DNA of 64,000 bases, from positions 9,577,645 to 9,641,644 of the forward strand of contig NC_081851.1 in NCBI RefSeq assembly GCF_963259705.1, given 5' to 3'. Of the stretch, positions 47,376 to 57,474 are shown one piece after another. The DNA is from Myotis daubentonii (Eukaryota > Chordata > Mammalia > Chiroptera > Vespertilionidae). Within the stretch, counting starts at the first letter, position 1, and each line of letters opens with the position of its first letter. The notes under the pieces were generated by a model. It searched no databases. It was not told where the DNA came from and worked only from the letters and a program-made list of their open reading frames with translations. The position numbers and the translations under genes are program-made.

Positions 47376-47744
47376 CATTTTAAATTTCTTGTCATTTGGA
47401 GACAGTCACTGTTATGTTATGATGCATTTAGAAAAATGTTACATCTTCTGAGGGATCCATAGTAAAGGTCTCTAACATTTTCAGACCATCCCTTTCAAGC
47501 TGGATAACTGTATAGAGTATTTAGATTTTTAAAAATAATGGCAAGAAAAATCAGCAGAAATGGAACTTAATTATAGGAATGAATGAACTAAAAATAATTA
47601 TAGTTTTTGTAATTATTGTTCTCAAGGCAATATGTTTGCTTGCATAAATCCAATAAGAATCTGTTTTCTTCAGGACATAAGTCAGTTTCCGATTGTAGTT
47701 TTATTAACCAAAACTTTATTGGAATGTCATGTCTGAAAGAGAGA

Positions 47745-48051
47745 CATGCCAGGACTCTAGATGTCACCAGAAAACTCTAAGGAATGAAGATTAACTTTGA
47801 AGCCAATAAGCCCCTTGGATAAATAGCCTGGTACCTTGCATGGTCACATGGTTCATGGTGGTCTTTCCAGGTAAGGAGCAAAGGTTACTTTCCTGAGAGA
47901 TGGAAGGAACCTCAAGACACCCGGAGGCTCAGGCTTGTTTGGAAAAGTCAAGGCAGGGTCTGCTGCCTTCAGCAAGGTCCCCCTCGAGGCCTCTGGCCTT
48001 TTGGAGATTCCTCCTTACAGATTTTCCAACCAGGTCTCGTGCTTCCCCACA
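47745..48051 (-). mobile_element. Second ERVK-like LTR block, minus strand
   Basis: The minus strand starts TGTGGGGAAGCACGAGACCT at 48051. The first about 110 bp (TTGGAAAATCTGTAAGGAGG, AAGGCCAGAGGCCTCGAGG, CTTTTCCAAACAAGCC) match the block at 44.9-45.05 kb with about 80-85% identity by eye. Farther in, the two diverge. It is either the 5' LTR of one element or a related solitary LTR. Confidence 0.55.
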
Positions 48052-48239
48052 ATTTGAAGTCTACTAAACAGCTTCCATATACCAGGAACCATTAAGACTC
48101 TGAGGGGCTATGAAGTGGACAGATTGTGGCTCTCTGCTCTCCATAGTTCTAAGGGACAGATGTGCAAGCATATAATTGAAATACAATGTATTTCAATCTC
48201 ACAAAAAGTAAAAGAAATACAATGTGATAATCCTTATAA

Positions 48240-48421
48240 TCCTATATAATAAAAGGATTTGTCCCCTCAATTGGGAGTTCGACCAGGAGTTTGACCAGGA
48301 GGCAGGGCCAGCCCAACAACCACCTGCAGCCCTTCCCCTGGCTGGCCTGGCCCAATTGGCCTCGATCAGGGCAAGCTGGCTAGACCCCACTCATGCACAA
48401 ATTCGTGCACCGGGCCTCTAA
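48240..48421 (+). mobile_element. Short non-autonomous Helitron, 182 bp, plus strand
   Basis: It starts TCCTATATAATAAAAGGATT after A (48239) and ends with the hairpin TGCACAAATTCGTGCA and CGGGCCTCTAA before T. The CTAA end fits the CTRR rule. Only 182 bp remain, so this is the smallest copy here, an internal deletion derivative. Confidence 0.92.
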
Positions 48422-48668
48422 TCACTATATAAGTCAACTGCTATGACAGGATGCTCAATGAGCAAACAGCTTCCTAGGAACCAGGTCGTGCTTCAATGAG
48501 TATGATATTTGAGCGTTAGGTTAAATGTGTGGCTCATCCAGAGATCACCTTGTTTGAAAAATATATTGGAAACGGTTTTATTTCCATGGATAAATGTATG
48601 GATATATCTGAGGTCAATACTCAATACACTGCAGAACCATAGTTACAGGTGGAAAATACAACAAATAA
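48422..48668. other. No gene or repeat recognised
   Basis: Short AT-rich spacer between the Helitron and a Ves SINE. Confidence 0.5.
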
Positions 48669-48882
48669 TTTTTTTTTCTTTTATTGACTTTTAGGAAAGA
48701 AGGTAGAGAGAGAAAGAGAAAAACACCTATGTGAGAGAGACACATCAATGGGTTGCCTCCCGCATGTGCCCTGACTGGGATCAAACCCAAAACCTAGGTA
48801 TGTGCCATGACCAGGAATCAAACCCATGACCTTTTGGTTCATGGGACAACATTCCAAACAACTGAGCCACACTGGCCAGGGC
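48669..48882 (-). mobile_element. Ves SINE, minus strand
   Basis: Tail TTTTTTTTTCTTTTATTGAC, purine block AGAGAGAAAGAGAAAAACAC, GGGTTGCCTCCCGCATGTGC, two GGAATCAAACCC-type B-box complements, and head CACACTGGCCAGGGC. It faces the plus-strand copy at 49103 across about 220 bp. Confidence 0.92.
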
Positions 48883-49102
48883 AACAAATATTTTCTGATG
48901 TGTAAATTTTATATTTAGTAGAAAGCCATATAGTCTAAGTCTGTGAAAGGCTTCTGGAACTCTCCCAAATTAAAGGTGTTTGATTTTTTTAAATGCTAAT
49001 CATTCACAAACATGAATGACTAATACACAGTGGATGCCTGTTTATTGAGAATCCAAATTGAGGAGCTAAAAAAAAAAAAAAAGCCATTAAAAACATATTC
49101 TA

Positions 49103-49322
49103 GGCTGGCCAGTGTTGCACAGTGGTTGAGTGTTGAACTATGAACCAGGAGGTCATGGTTCGATTCCAGGTCAGGGCACAAGCTCAAGTCATGGGCTAGA
49201 TCCTCAGTGTGAGGTGTGCAGGAGGCAGCTGATCAATGATTCTCTCTCATCGTTGATGTTTCTTTCTCTCTCTCCCCTTCCCTTCCTCTATGAAATCAAT
49301 AAAAAATATATGTTATAAAAAA
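49103..49322 (+). mobile_element. Ves SINE, plus strand
   Basis: Head GGCTGGCCAGTGTTGCACAG, B box GGTTCGATTCCAGG, body GTGCAGGAGGCAGCTGATCA, and tail CTATGAAATCAATAAAAAAT. With the minus-strand copy at 48669-48882 it forms a head-to-head inverted SINE pair. Confidence 0.92.
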
Positions 49323-49769
49323 ACATATTTTGAAACTTACTTAGTGGGAAACATTTTACTAGTCGATGTCAAAGATTTATTATTAAAATTAAAACCCCCA
49401 AGGTTGTTTTTTTTTTATGGGATCAGGACACTATCACATAATCATTAAAAATCATGAACTTTTAAAACACCATAGAAAACATTCAAATAAGCTTAAGTTT
49501 AGATTATCATTTCTAAATATATGTGACTAAATAGAAATTCCCTGAAAACTTGTCAGAACTTAAAAATAGAACTGAGCAAACAAAAATATTAGGTAACACC
49601 CCCCCTTCTGTTTCACCCACATTCTCCCCATCTCAGGTGAAGAAGACTCGTTGTTCAGGTAAAAATGTACACTCTCCTTGGGTTCCTCTCTTTCGTGAAT
49701 CCCTGACTCTACTTTTCCATAAAAGAATTGGTCCTGTGTCATTTGCATACTTATAACTTACTATCTGTC
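49323..49769. other. No gene or repeat recognised
   Basis: AT-rich sequence with short frames on both strands (49550-49756) that lack family features. Confidence 0.5.
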
Positions 49770-49890
49770 TCCTGCTGTTAGAATATCAACCCCACAAGGG
49801 CTGGATTGGGTCTCTTCTCTTCAACGGCCTATCTCTGAAACCAGTGCTGGGACATAGGAAGTGCTCACTGAGAATTTGTTGAGCCCGAAG
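49770..49890 (+). repeat. L2 LINE 3' end
   Basis: The L2 end phrases are present: CTCCTGCTGTTAGAATATCA, CACAAGGGCTGGATTGGGTC and AGTGCTGGGACATAGGAAGT, followed by GCTCACTGAGAATTTGTTGA. Confidence 0.7.
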
Positions 49891-49899
49891 AATTTTCTG

Positions 49900-50965
49900 T
49901 CCTCTTACTCAATGTCTCCATTCCTCCTCCCTCCTGTTTCCTCTTATTCCAATTATGACACCACACGCTCAGGGTTCTTGCTTACTGGTAACATCTTCTT
50001 GGCTCCTTTGTCAATTTCTTTCCTCTTTCCACTTAGACGTGGATCATTGGACTGCCACAGGGTTCATCCCCTACACCCCTGCTCTCCATCCGCCTCGCTC
50101 CCTCAGCGACCTCATCCAGCCCAAGGCTGAAGACACTGACTCTCTGCTGTCAAGGATCACATGTTCACCCCAGGCCAGACTTTCCCCTTGTAGCCAGACT
50201 TGCATCAAACTACCCATGTATTTTCACATGGATGTTAAATAAGCCTCTCAGTCCTAACATGCCTCACTCTAAACTTGATCTTGTCTCTAAGTGTATCATG
50301 CCAGGCCAGAAGTCCGTGAATAATCCTTAACTTTTCTCCTTTTTACATCGCATGTCTATTGGTTAGATCTTCCAAATATGACTAGACTCTGACCATCTCC
50401 AGCACTACCACCTTGAACCAAGCCGCCATTCTCTCCAGCCTGAACTATAGCTTTGTAATTAGTTTCAGATTGTTCTCCAACCTTCACCAGATGACCTTTC
50501 TAAAACATGAACCAGATCATCGAATCCCTCTGCTCAAACCCTCTGATGGCTTCTGTCTCAATCAGTGTTATGTTCAAAGCCGCTCCTGTGATCCAGAAGA
50601 CCCCAAGGGTTCCAGCTCCCCAGGGCACTCTGTTCTCCAAACCTGACATTTCTCTCTCGTTTCTAATTTCACTGTCCTCCTCGCTGTTCCTCACATACAC
50701 CTGATACACTCCCACCTCTGGACCTTTGCAAGTGCTGTTTCCTCTTCCTGGCATGCTTTTCTGACAGATTTACCCAGCACTTACTCCCTACCATTTTTTT
50801 AAGTCTCTGCTCAAATACCACCGTCACTGAGAAGACCTCTATGATAATTCAATAGAAAATAGCACCCTCAGCACTCTATATTCCCATTGGTCATTTTATA
50901 GATTTTATAGTTCTAAGACAACTTAACTTAGTTATATTTATTTTTTTACACATGTCAGAATTGAG
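49900..50965 (+). repeat. Long L2 LINE fragment (about 1.07 kb), plus strand
   Basis: L2 late-ORF and 3' UTR landmarks run in order: GACTGCCACAGGGTTCATCC (about 50050), CTCAGCGACCTCATCCAGCC, AACCAAGCCGCCATTCTCTC, CTGCTCAAACCCTCTGATGG, TCCTCGCTGTTCCTCACATA, CTCTGGACCTTTGCAAGTGC, AGTCTCTGCTCAAATACCAC and a final AAAATAGCACCCTCAGCACT. Colinearity over 1 kb makes this one of the better-preserved ancient repeats here. The reading frame is broken. Confidence 0.85.
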
Positions 50966-51059
50966 AAGTTTTCCATATTGTTCACAAATAGTGCCTAGAA
51001 TAGGCATAAATAGATTTTAATAAATTAATGCTATATTTCTGAGACTCTTTTTATCAGAA

Positions 51060-52235
51060 GAATGTTTAATCCTTCCTGGATAATAATGGCCCTATCAAAA
51101 ATAGCACAACATCACATCTCACACTGTATATATAAATTTACTAAAAATGGATCAAAAACCTACATGGAAAAGTTAAAACTATAAAATTCTCAGAACAACA
51201 ACAACAACGTAGGGGTAAATCTCTGATTTGGCAGTGGTTTCTAACACATGAACCCAAAATACAAGCAACCAAAGAAAGATGGGTAAATTGGGAATTCATA
51301 AAATTAAAAACTTTTGTGTTTCACAGGTTACCATTAAGATAGTAAAAACATAACATACTTATTGGAAGAAAATATTTTCAAATTATATATCTGATAGTGA
51401 CATATCTAGAATACATATAAAATAAAGAATCCTTACAACTAGATAACAAAAAGACAAATAACTCAATTTAAAAATAGGAAAATGATCTGAGTAGATATTT
51501 CTTCAAAGAAGATATATAAATGGCCAATAAGCACATGAAAATGTTCAATATCAGTAGTCATCAGGGAAATGCAAAGCAAAACCACAAGGAGATATAATTT
51601 CACACCCACTAATATCACTATAATGAAAAAGACAGATAATTTGTGTTGGGGAGGATGTGGAGAAATTGAAAACTTCATATACTGCAAGTGAGAATGTAAA
51701 ATGATTCACCAATTTTGGAAAACAGTCTGGCAGTTCCTCAAAAGATTAAACTAAGAGTTACCAGGTAATGCAGCAACTCCACGATAAGGTATAGACACAA
51801 AAGACATGGAAAACCTATGTCCACACAGACCTGTGCGTGAATGTTCACATGTAGCAGCAGTACTCATGAGAACAAAACAGGGGACAGCACAGAGGCCCAC
51901 CAAATGATTAACGAATAAATAAAAATCCATTTAACAGAACATTTTTCAGCAAGTATCAGAGCATGCTACCACATGAACAAATCTTAAACACATTATCCTA
52001 AGTGAAAGAAGCTAGTCACAAAGGACCACATGCTGTACCTTTTTGTTGTCATGAAATGCCCAGATAGTAAATCTACAGGACAGAACCTGGAGTGCTGGTC
52101 GTGTAGGGCTGAGTGGATAAGAGGATTGAGGGTGAGGGTGACAGGCAAAGATGTGGAACTGTGTGGTGTGACGAAAATGTTCTAAAATGGGTTGTGATGA
52201 TGGTTGCGCAGCTCTGTGAACACCTAAATATCTAT
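51060..52235 (+). mobile_element. Old L1 fragment, plus strand (ORF2 C-terminus and 3' UTR)
   Basis: Sense-strand L1 ORF2 text is recognisable: ATGGATCAAAAACCTACATG, then AAAGATGGGTAAATTGGG, CAAAGAAGATATATAAATGG, TCATCAGGGAAATGCAAAGC and GGAGGATGTGGAGAAATTG. Every frame is interrupted. The minus-strand frame at 51463-51687 is its shadow. The 3' UTR fades out near 52230. Confidence 0.85.
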
Positions 52236-52244
52236 GTTAGTTAT

Positions 52245-52385
52245 TAGTCTCCTTGTTTATTGCCCGTCTTCCTCTGAAGGTAAGTTTCATGGGCTTAAGC
52301 ACTTCGTCCCATTCACTCCTGTTCCCCTATCCTAGAATAGTGCCAGGCATATATTAACCACTCAATAAACATGTTGAATACATGC
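52245..52385 (+). repeat. L2 LINE 3' end
   Basis: TTGTTTATTGCCCGTCTTCC, AGGTAAGTTTCATGGGC and AATAGTGCCAGGCATATATT plus ACCACTCAATAAACATGTTG correspond to the final L2 3' UTR segment. Confidence 0.7.
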
Positions 52386-52962
52386 TAGTTACAATATTGT
52401 TAGAAAGACGATAAAGCAATGATTGCAAGCAGAGCATACAGCAGGCCCTGGCGTATGTACACACTGCAGGAGCAGTATTTGGATTTTTCTTGGACAGCAC
52501 AAATATTGTAGTTTGTATAATTGTATTCATTGGAGAAGACCATTTTAGATATTTCTTTGATAACCAAGAGTTTATTGTATTATTGAATGTCTTAATGAAG
52601 TGTCCTCTCATAGAAATTGTTTCTTCCAAACACACTAGAGTCTCATCTTAATTTTAACTTTGCTAATTAAGTTATACAAAAAGATATGAACAGGGATTTC
52701 AAGAAGACGAACAGCAGCTCCTGCTTGGTGTACAATATACACTTGAATCTTCTGACACTCTTAATGACTTCGTAGATAGCCAGCCAAGTCATACTGATTA
52801 TGTAATCCAGTGTTAATAATTATCTTTCTGAATTTACAGCCAAATTTCTTAGGAATCCAACTATCAGAGAAGCATCTGTTTGTCCCTCTTCTGTGACTTG
52901 TATCTTGCTTTTAATTTCACTACTGAAACCAAATGTCATTAAAGCTGTCCTTTTATTTAAAA
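52386..52962. other. No gene or repeat recognised
   Basis: AT-rich sequence up to the Helitron target site. Confidence 0.5.
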
Positions 52963-53094
52963 CTAGGGGCCCGGTGCACGAAATTCGTGCACTGGGTGTG
53001 TGTGGGGGGGGAGAGTGTCCCTCAGCCCAGCCTTCCCCCTCTCACATACTGGGAGCCCTCAGGCGTTGACCCCCATCACCCTCCAATTGCAGGA

Positions 53095-53720
53095 TCGGCC
53101 CCTTGCCCAGGCCTGACGCCTCTGACAGAGGCGTCAGGCCTGGGCAGGGGACCCTCATTTCCCCCCATCACTGGTTCTGCCCCTTGCCCAGGCCTGATGC
53201 CTCAGCCAGAGGCGTAGACCCCCATCACCCTCTGATCACCTGATTGGCTCCTTGCCCAGGCCTGACGCCTCTGCCAGAGGTGTCAGGCTTGGACAGGGGA
53301 CCCCCATCTCCCCCCGATCCTGGCTCTGGCCCCCGCCCAGGCCTGAGGCCTCTGGCCCAGGAATCATGCCTGGGCAGGGGACCCCCATCTCCCTCTGATC
53401 GCTTGCTCCACCCCCCGCCCAAGCCTGACGCCTCTGAACCAGGCTTCAGGCCTGGGCAAGGGGACCATCATATCCCCCCAATCCCCGGCTCCGCCCCCCA
53501 CCCAGGCCTGATGCCTCTGCCAGAGGAGTTGACCCTCATCACCCTCCGATCACCAATCACCGGATCGGCCCCTTGACCAGGCCTGAGGCCTCTGGCAGAG
53601 GTGTCAGGCCTGGGCAGGGGACCCCCAGCTCCCCGTGGTTGCAGGCTCCGCCCCTGCCCAGGCTTAACGCCTCTGGCTGAGGCGTCCGGCTCGGGCAGCG
53701 GGGACCCACAGCTGCAGCGG
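53095..53720. repeat. About 80-bp GC-rich tandem array inside a Helitron
   Basis: GCCCAGGCCTGA-type unit starts fall near 53105, 53186, 53254, 53335, 53417, 53500, 53576 and 53656, a spacing of 68-83 bp. Most units carry a small palindrome GACGCCTCTGCCAGAGGCGTC or a decayed form of it, and a GGGGACCCCCATCTCCCCC spacer. The copy at 23992 has essentially one unit. Confidence 0.9.
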
Positions 53721-53876
53721 CCCCTCGATCGTGGGCTCCGCTTTAGGCCCAGGCAAGGGACCCCTAGCTCTTGGGACTGCCAGCTTCGACCGTGCCCAGC
53801 TCCCATCGCTGGCCCCACCCCTACTTCCTGCTATCACTGGCCAGGGCGGCAAAGGCGCCTGATTCTCTGATCATGG

Positions 53877-53928
53877 CTGGGGGGCAGGGCAAAGGCGGCC
53901 CCAGGGCCGCCTTTGCCCTGCCCCCCAG
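53877..53928. repeat. Perfect 25-bp inverted repeat, 2-nt spacer (Helitron interior)
   Basis: Left arm starts CTGGGGGGCAGGGCAAAGG and right arm ends TGCCCTGCCCCCCAG. They are exact complements across a CA spacer. It is the same hairpin as at 24242-24294, with a slightly different loop. Confidence 0.95.
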
Positions 53929-54154
53929 CTCTTAGCTCCCCCCTGGGTTTCCGATCACTGTCAGTGGCAGGGAGCTTCTTCCTGCTTTCCCTTTCGCCTC
54001 CCTGCATTGTGCCTACATATGCAAATTAGCCGCCATCTTGTTGGCAGTTGACTGCCAATCTTAGTTGGCAGTTAATTTGCATATAGCCCTGATTAGCCAA
54101 TGAAAAGGGTATCGTCGTATGCCAATTACCATTTTTCTCTTTTATTAGTGTTGA

Positions 54155-56149
54155 TTCAAAATTCCATATTCTCAGGTAATGGAGTATTGCACTCTCTCTG
54201 ACCTGAGGTAGCATGAAAAACATTTATAGAGACACAGTGTCAGGAAGACAGAAGACAGGTATTCCCAGGTGACTGCCTCTAAAAACAAAGACAACCAATA
54301 CTGAAATACCTGCTGAAGTTTGGGGGCTGATCACCAGGCCAAACACAAATAAATGTTACCACCGAAGGCGGCCCTAACAGCCTGTATTGAGTTCAGAATT
54401 TTAAAAAAAAATTTTCATTTCTCAGTAGCCCCTTAATTCAAGTCACTTGGATCATAGTTACTTATTTTACAGCAAAGATTTGCCCTGCCCCATTTTGTTC
54501 TAGGCAAGAGTAAATCTTTCCCCCAACCCCCGAAAGGTACTTTGAAAGTGTGTATATTTGTCACACATAAGAGAAGTTGCATTAAACTATGTCTACTTGC
54601 TGTCAACCAAATGGTCACTAATTATTGCAAATAATACGGGCTCGTATTAAATACATTTTGCACATGTGACAAGGCTTATTTGAAAGCACAGATTTTTTCT
54701 TTATTAAATTAACAATAATTGGGACTGGCACAATCAAAACCACTGTCAGGGCTTACTTAGCAGGAGTAGAAAACGGGCTCTTTCAGATGAAATGCGGTGT
54801 GAAAAGCCCGCTGTGTCTCGGTTTCCTCCTCGCTCTCTGGGGTTGTCTTGGTAAAGGAAATACTTCACTGGAGCTCGGGAAGTGGGCTGGCCAGCGGCCC
54901 CAGGGGCCCCGGCAGCTGCATGAATGGTGTTTACACGTTGGTGTTGGTGCCTCCACCACCTCCAGTGGCCAACCTCTGTTCCCACCCACACCCAGGAAGG
55001 ATGGCTGGGGTTCTTCTGGAAGGAGTGGAGAGAAACTGAGGAAGAAGACGGAAGCAAAAGCAGAACTGAATGTTAATCCACATTTTAGGACTTTCTCACA
55101 GTCAGCCAGTATCTTTTTCTGAAGCAAGATTTAAATGAGAACTAGAGAAACGCCAATTCAAAGCACGGAGTCTTTATAAAGTCCAGGAACGGAAGTGGTA
55201 GGATACAAGGGAACTCATAGTCTCCCTCCCCAACTTGTCAAATAACAACAACAAAAACCCCAGGTCTGGTGGCCAAATTAAGCCTTTGCAAGGAAGTATC
55301 TCTTTAAATATTGATAATTATTCACTCTCTACTGCTCCTTTGCTGTGATGCTTTGAAGTAAATTTGATCCTTACTTAAATTTGAACTTATTAATAAAGTC
55401 ACCACCCAGCATCTTTCCTTTAAGGGTAATATTTTACAAGCAAACCCTGCCCTTTCCCTTGAAACCTAGACTCCTCTGAAGTCCCACTAAGGACTTCAGT
55501 TCACGTCTTTCTTGCAACATCTGAAAGATTTCACTCACCCGCTTTCCAAATGTTAAGACAAAGGCATTTTTAACCTACATCTGGTTTCCTTTTCTATCCT
55601 GGGCACCTTAAAAACATCAAACGTTTCTCCATTCTCAGTGGTCCTATAAGGGGGTGGGGACATTAGTGGCAGACTGTCACCATGCAAGGTTCTCAGCTGC
55701 CCAGGGTGAGCCCGCCTGAGCCCAGGGGCTGCCCCTGCCCTGTGACCCCCCTGCTGCCCGCAGGCGCCTTGTCCACTTAGCCGCTTTCCCTTTTGCCAGG
55801 ACCACTCCTCTCTCCTGCCTCAGGAAAGGCTTTTATGTATTTTGTTCACTTTTCATTTCCTTTGTACATGTTTTTCATCACTTTCTCTCCTGTGCTTACA
55901 ACTAAGCAAGAGAGTTAAACTATAACAGCAATAAAACAATTGGAAAGAGAGTTACTTTTCCCTTCAACTCATAGAAAGTGAACATCAAAATAGCAGGGAT
56001 TTCAGAAGGAAGAAAATTAACTTTATGAATTGCCTTGGTGCCCGGGGGTGCAGTGGGAGGAGGTGTGATAGATCCCCCCTCCACTCGCCGAGGTCACAGG
56101 TATGCCAAATTCTAAAAGGACACGTGCACGCATCACACTGGCTTTGTTT
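54155..56149. other. Single-copy DNA, no gene supported
   Basis: Segment 54780-55130 is open on both strands for 103-114 codons and the plus frame begins with a hydrophobic, signal-like stretch. However, there is no recognised domain, and mutual openness of opposite strands in GC-rich DNA is a common artefact. The rest has no recognisable feature. Confidence 0.45.
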
Positions 56150-57022
56150 GTTTCTTTAATCATCAAAACCGTACAATGTCCCTCTGTAACTTCAACAATG
56201 ACTTTTGTCATAAACTCTTTTTTTGTCTGGTATTAATGTTGCTGTGACAACATTTAAAAGTTATTAAATCTATTTCTATTCTTTCATTTGCAATATCCCT
56301 GCGTTTCCTATAAGCAGAATATAGCTATACTTTTGAAAAAATCACAGTGCTAACCTCGATTTTGTAGCAATATGTTTAATCTGCTAACAGATTGCAATTA
56401 CTGATATACATGGAACTCATTTTACTAAAATTCTTTTCTGTTGCACTTTTTTTCCTTTCCTCTAATCCTGATTTCTGTTTGATAAACTTTTCTATATTCT
56501 TTTTCTTCAGTTCCCTCAGAAAAGTAACTAGAAATGTTTTTAACAATATCTGTGGTTGTTTGTTGTCCTATTCTCCTTCTTAAAAGGACAAAAAAAATAA
56601 GACAGGGGCTTTTCCTTACACTCTCCACTGAACAGCACCCCTGGCTCTTCAGTCCCATCTCCTCTCTCTCTCCTCTCTCACATCACACCTTCTGTCCTAT
56701 TATTGTTGTTTAATTCACTTTTAGTTTCATCTTTAAAGACAAAAAAAGGTGTCTTCCCATTTACTGCATGATCAGTTTCACTGTTACTTTTCTATTCTAC
56801 TCCTCTCCGTATTTTTCTTCTTGTTGAAGGCCATCACCAGGAATTTTTCACAATGAGATCTGTGAACCTCTGTCTTCATCTTTCTAGATGAAAAAATAAA
56901 TTCCTTAATGAATAATCAATTAGCTGGGTATGGAATTCAAGGTTGATGGCACTGAAGACATTTATCCCTTGTCTTCAGGTATCATTTATTGCCAATGAGA
57001 AATCTGTCGAAAACTCAGGTGA
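56150..57022 (-). mobile_element. Old L1 fragment, minus strand (5' part)
   Basis: The plus strand shows antisense L1 text: TTTGTCTGGTATTAATGTTGC, TCCTATAAGCAGAATATAGC, GCAATTACTGATATACATGG and, farther right, AGCTGGGTATGGAATTCAAG with TTATTGCCAATGAGAAATCTG. Order and strand indicate the ORF1/ORF2 endonuclease and upstream part of an ancient L1. All frames are broken. Confidence 0.65.
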
Positions 57023-57027
57023 GTCCT

Positions 57028-57118
57028 GGGTGGGTGGCTCACTTGGTTGAAGTGCCATCCTGTACACCAAAAGGTGGGGCGGTTCCATTATGGTGAGGGC
57101 ATATCTTTATATACATGC
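57028..57118 (+). repeat. Partial Ves-like SINE head
   Basis: GTCCTGGGTGGGTGGCTCAC and TTGGTTGAAGTGCCATCCTG resemble a tRNA-derived SINE head, followed by a diverged GGTGGGGCGGTTCCATTATGG B-box region. Only the 5' third remains. Confidence 0.5.
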
Positions 57119-57124
57119 ATTTCT

Positions 57125-57290
57125 TCACAGTATATTTTATTAAAATATGATTGACATATAACATTGCATTAGTTTCAGTTACATCAGATAATTGTTCTGT
57201 ATGTATAATGGTCACCAAAATAAGTCTACTTAATATCCATCACCACAAATAGTTACAGCTTTTGTGTGTGTGATGAGAGCTTTTAACATG
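57125..57290 (-). repeat. L1 3' UTR fragment, minus strand
   Basis: The plus strand TATTTTATTAAAATATGATT, ACATATAACATTGCATTAGT and AATATCCATCACCACAAATAG match a commonly seen antisense L1 3' region as I remember it. Confidence 0.55.
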
Positions 57291-57294
57291 GAAT

Positions 57295-57474
57295 AAAAAT
57301 CTCAGAGAGAAGGTGGGGGAGTTACCAAAGAACTTACATTCATATATGCATTACCTATGGACATGAACAATAGGGTGGAGAAGACCTGGGGTGGGTGGAA
57401 ACTTGGTGGAGGGAGGCAATAGGGGTGGAGGGGAGAGAGGGATTTGTAATACTCTCAAAAATAAAGATTATTTT
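57295..57474 (+). mobile_element. L1 3' end, plus strand, severely 5'-truncated
   Basis: CTTACATTCATATATGCATT, then CCTATGGACATGAACAATAG and a G-rich GTGGAGGGAGGCAATAGGGG stretch, then TTTGTAATACTCTCAAAAAT and a terminal AATAAAGATT. The AATAAAGATT end is shared with the minus-strand L1 end at 34162. It abuts the start of the next L1 directly. Confidence 0.65.

Larger units (their letters stand above)
45063..47744 (-). mobile_element. Degenerate interior of an endogenous retrovirus-like element
   Basis: This lies between two same-orientation LTR-like blocks. I can recognise no gag, pro, pol or env frame. What remains is non-coding sequence interrupted by a Helitron (45459-46094) and a Ves SINE (47162-47375), plus a block with an 88-bp tandem repeat (46323-46498). 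Part of this interval may come from a second element: a TGTGGGGGGGAGC motif at about 46123 could be another LTR start. An L2-like phrase (TGTGAGCTCCATGAAGGCAA) is visible at 46661-46680, so not all of it is retroviral. Confidence 0.35.
52963..54154 (-). mobile_element. Non-autonomous Helitron (HeliBat-like), 1192 bp, minus strand, with expanded tandem array
   Basis: On the minus strand it starts TCAACACTAATAAAAGAGAA at 54154 and ends with GTGCACGAATTTCGTGCAC, CGGGCCCCTAG at 52963. The flanks are A (52962) and T (54155) on the plus strand. Both ends, the 24-bp palindromic motif near the 5' end and the GC-rich hairpin match the plus-strand copy at 23992-24654. The extra length is an array of about eight units of about 80 bp (53095-53720). 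GC-rich frames on both strands (up to 116 codons) come from the array and are not genes. Confidence 0.95.

Noticed and set aside
53225..53852. Gly/Pro/Arg-rich frames of up to 116 codons on both strands
   Set aside because: They are translations of the 80-bp array in a Helitron.
54783..55127. Frames of 103-114 codons on both strands, the plus one with a hydrophobic start
   Set aside because: Opposite strands are open together in GC-rich DNA, no family is recognised, and the hydrophobic start alone is weak evidence for a secreted protein.
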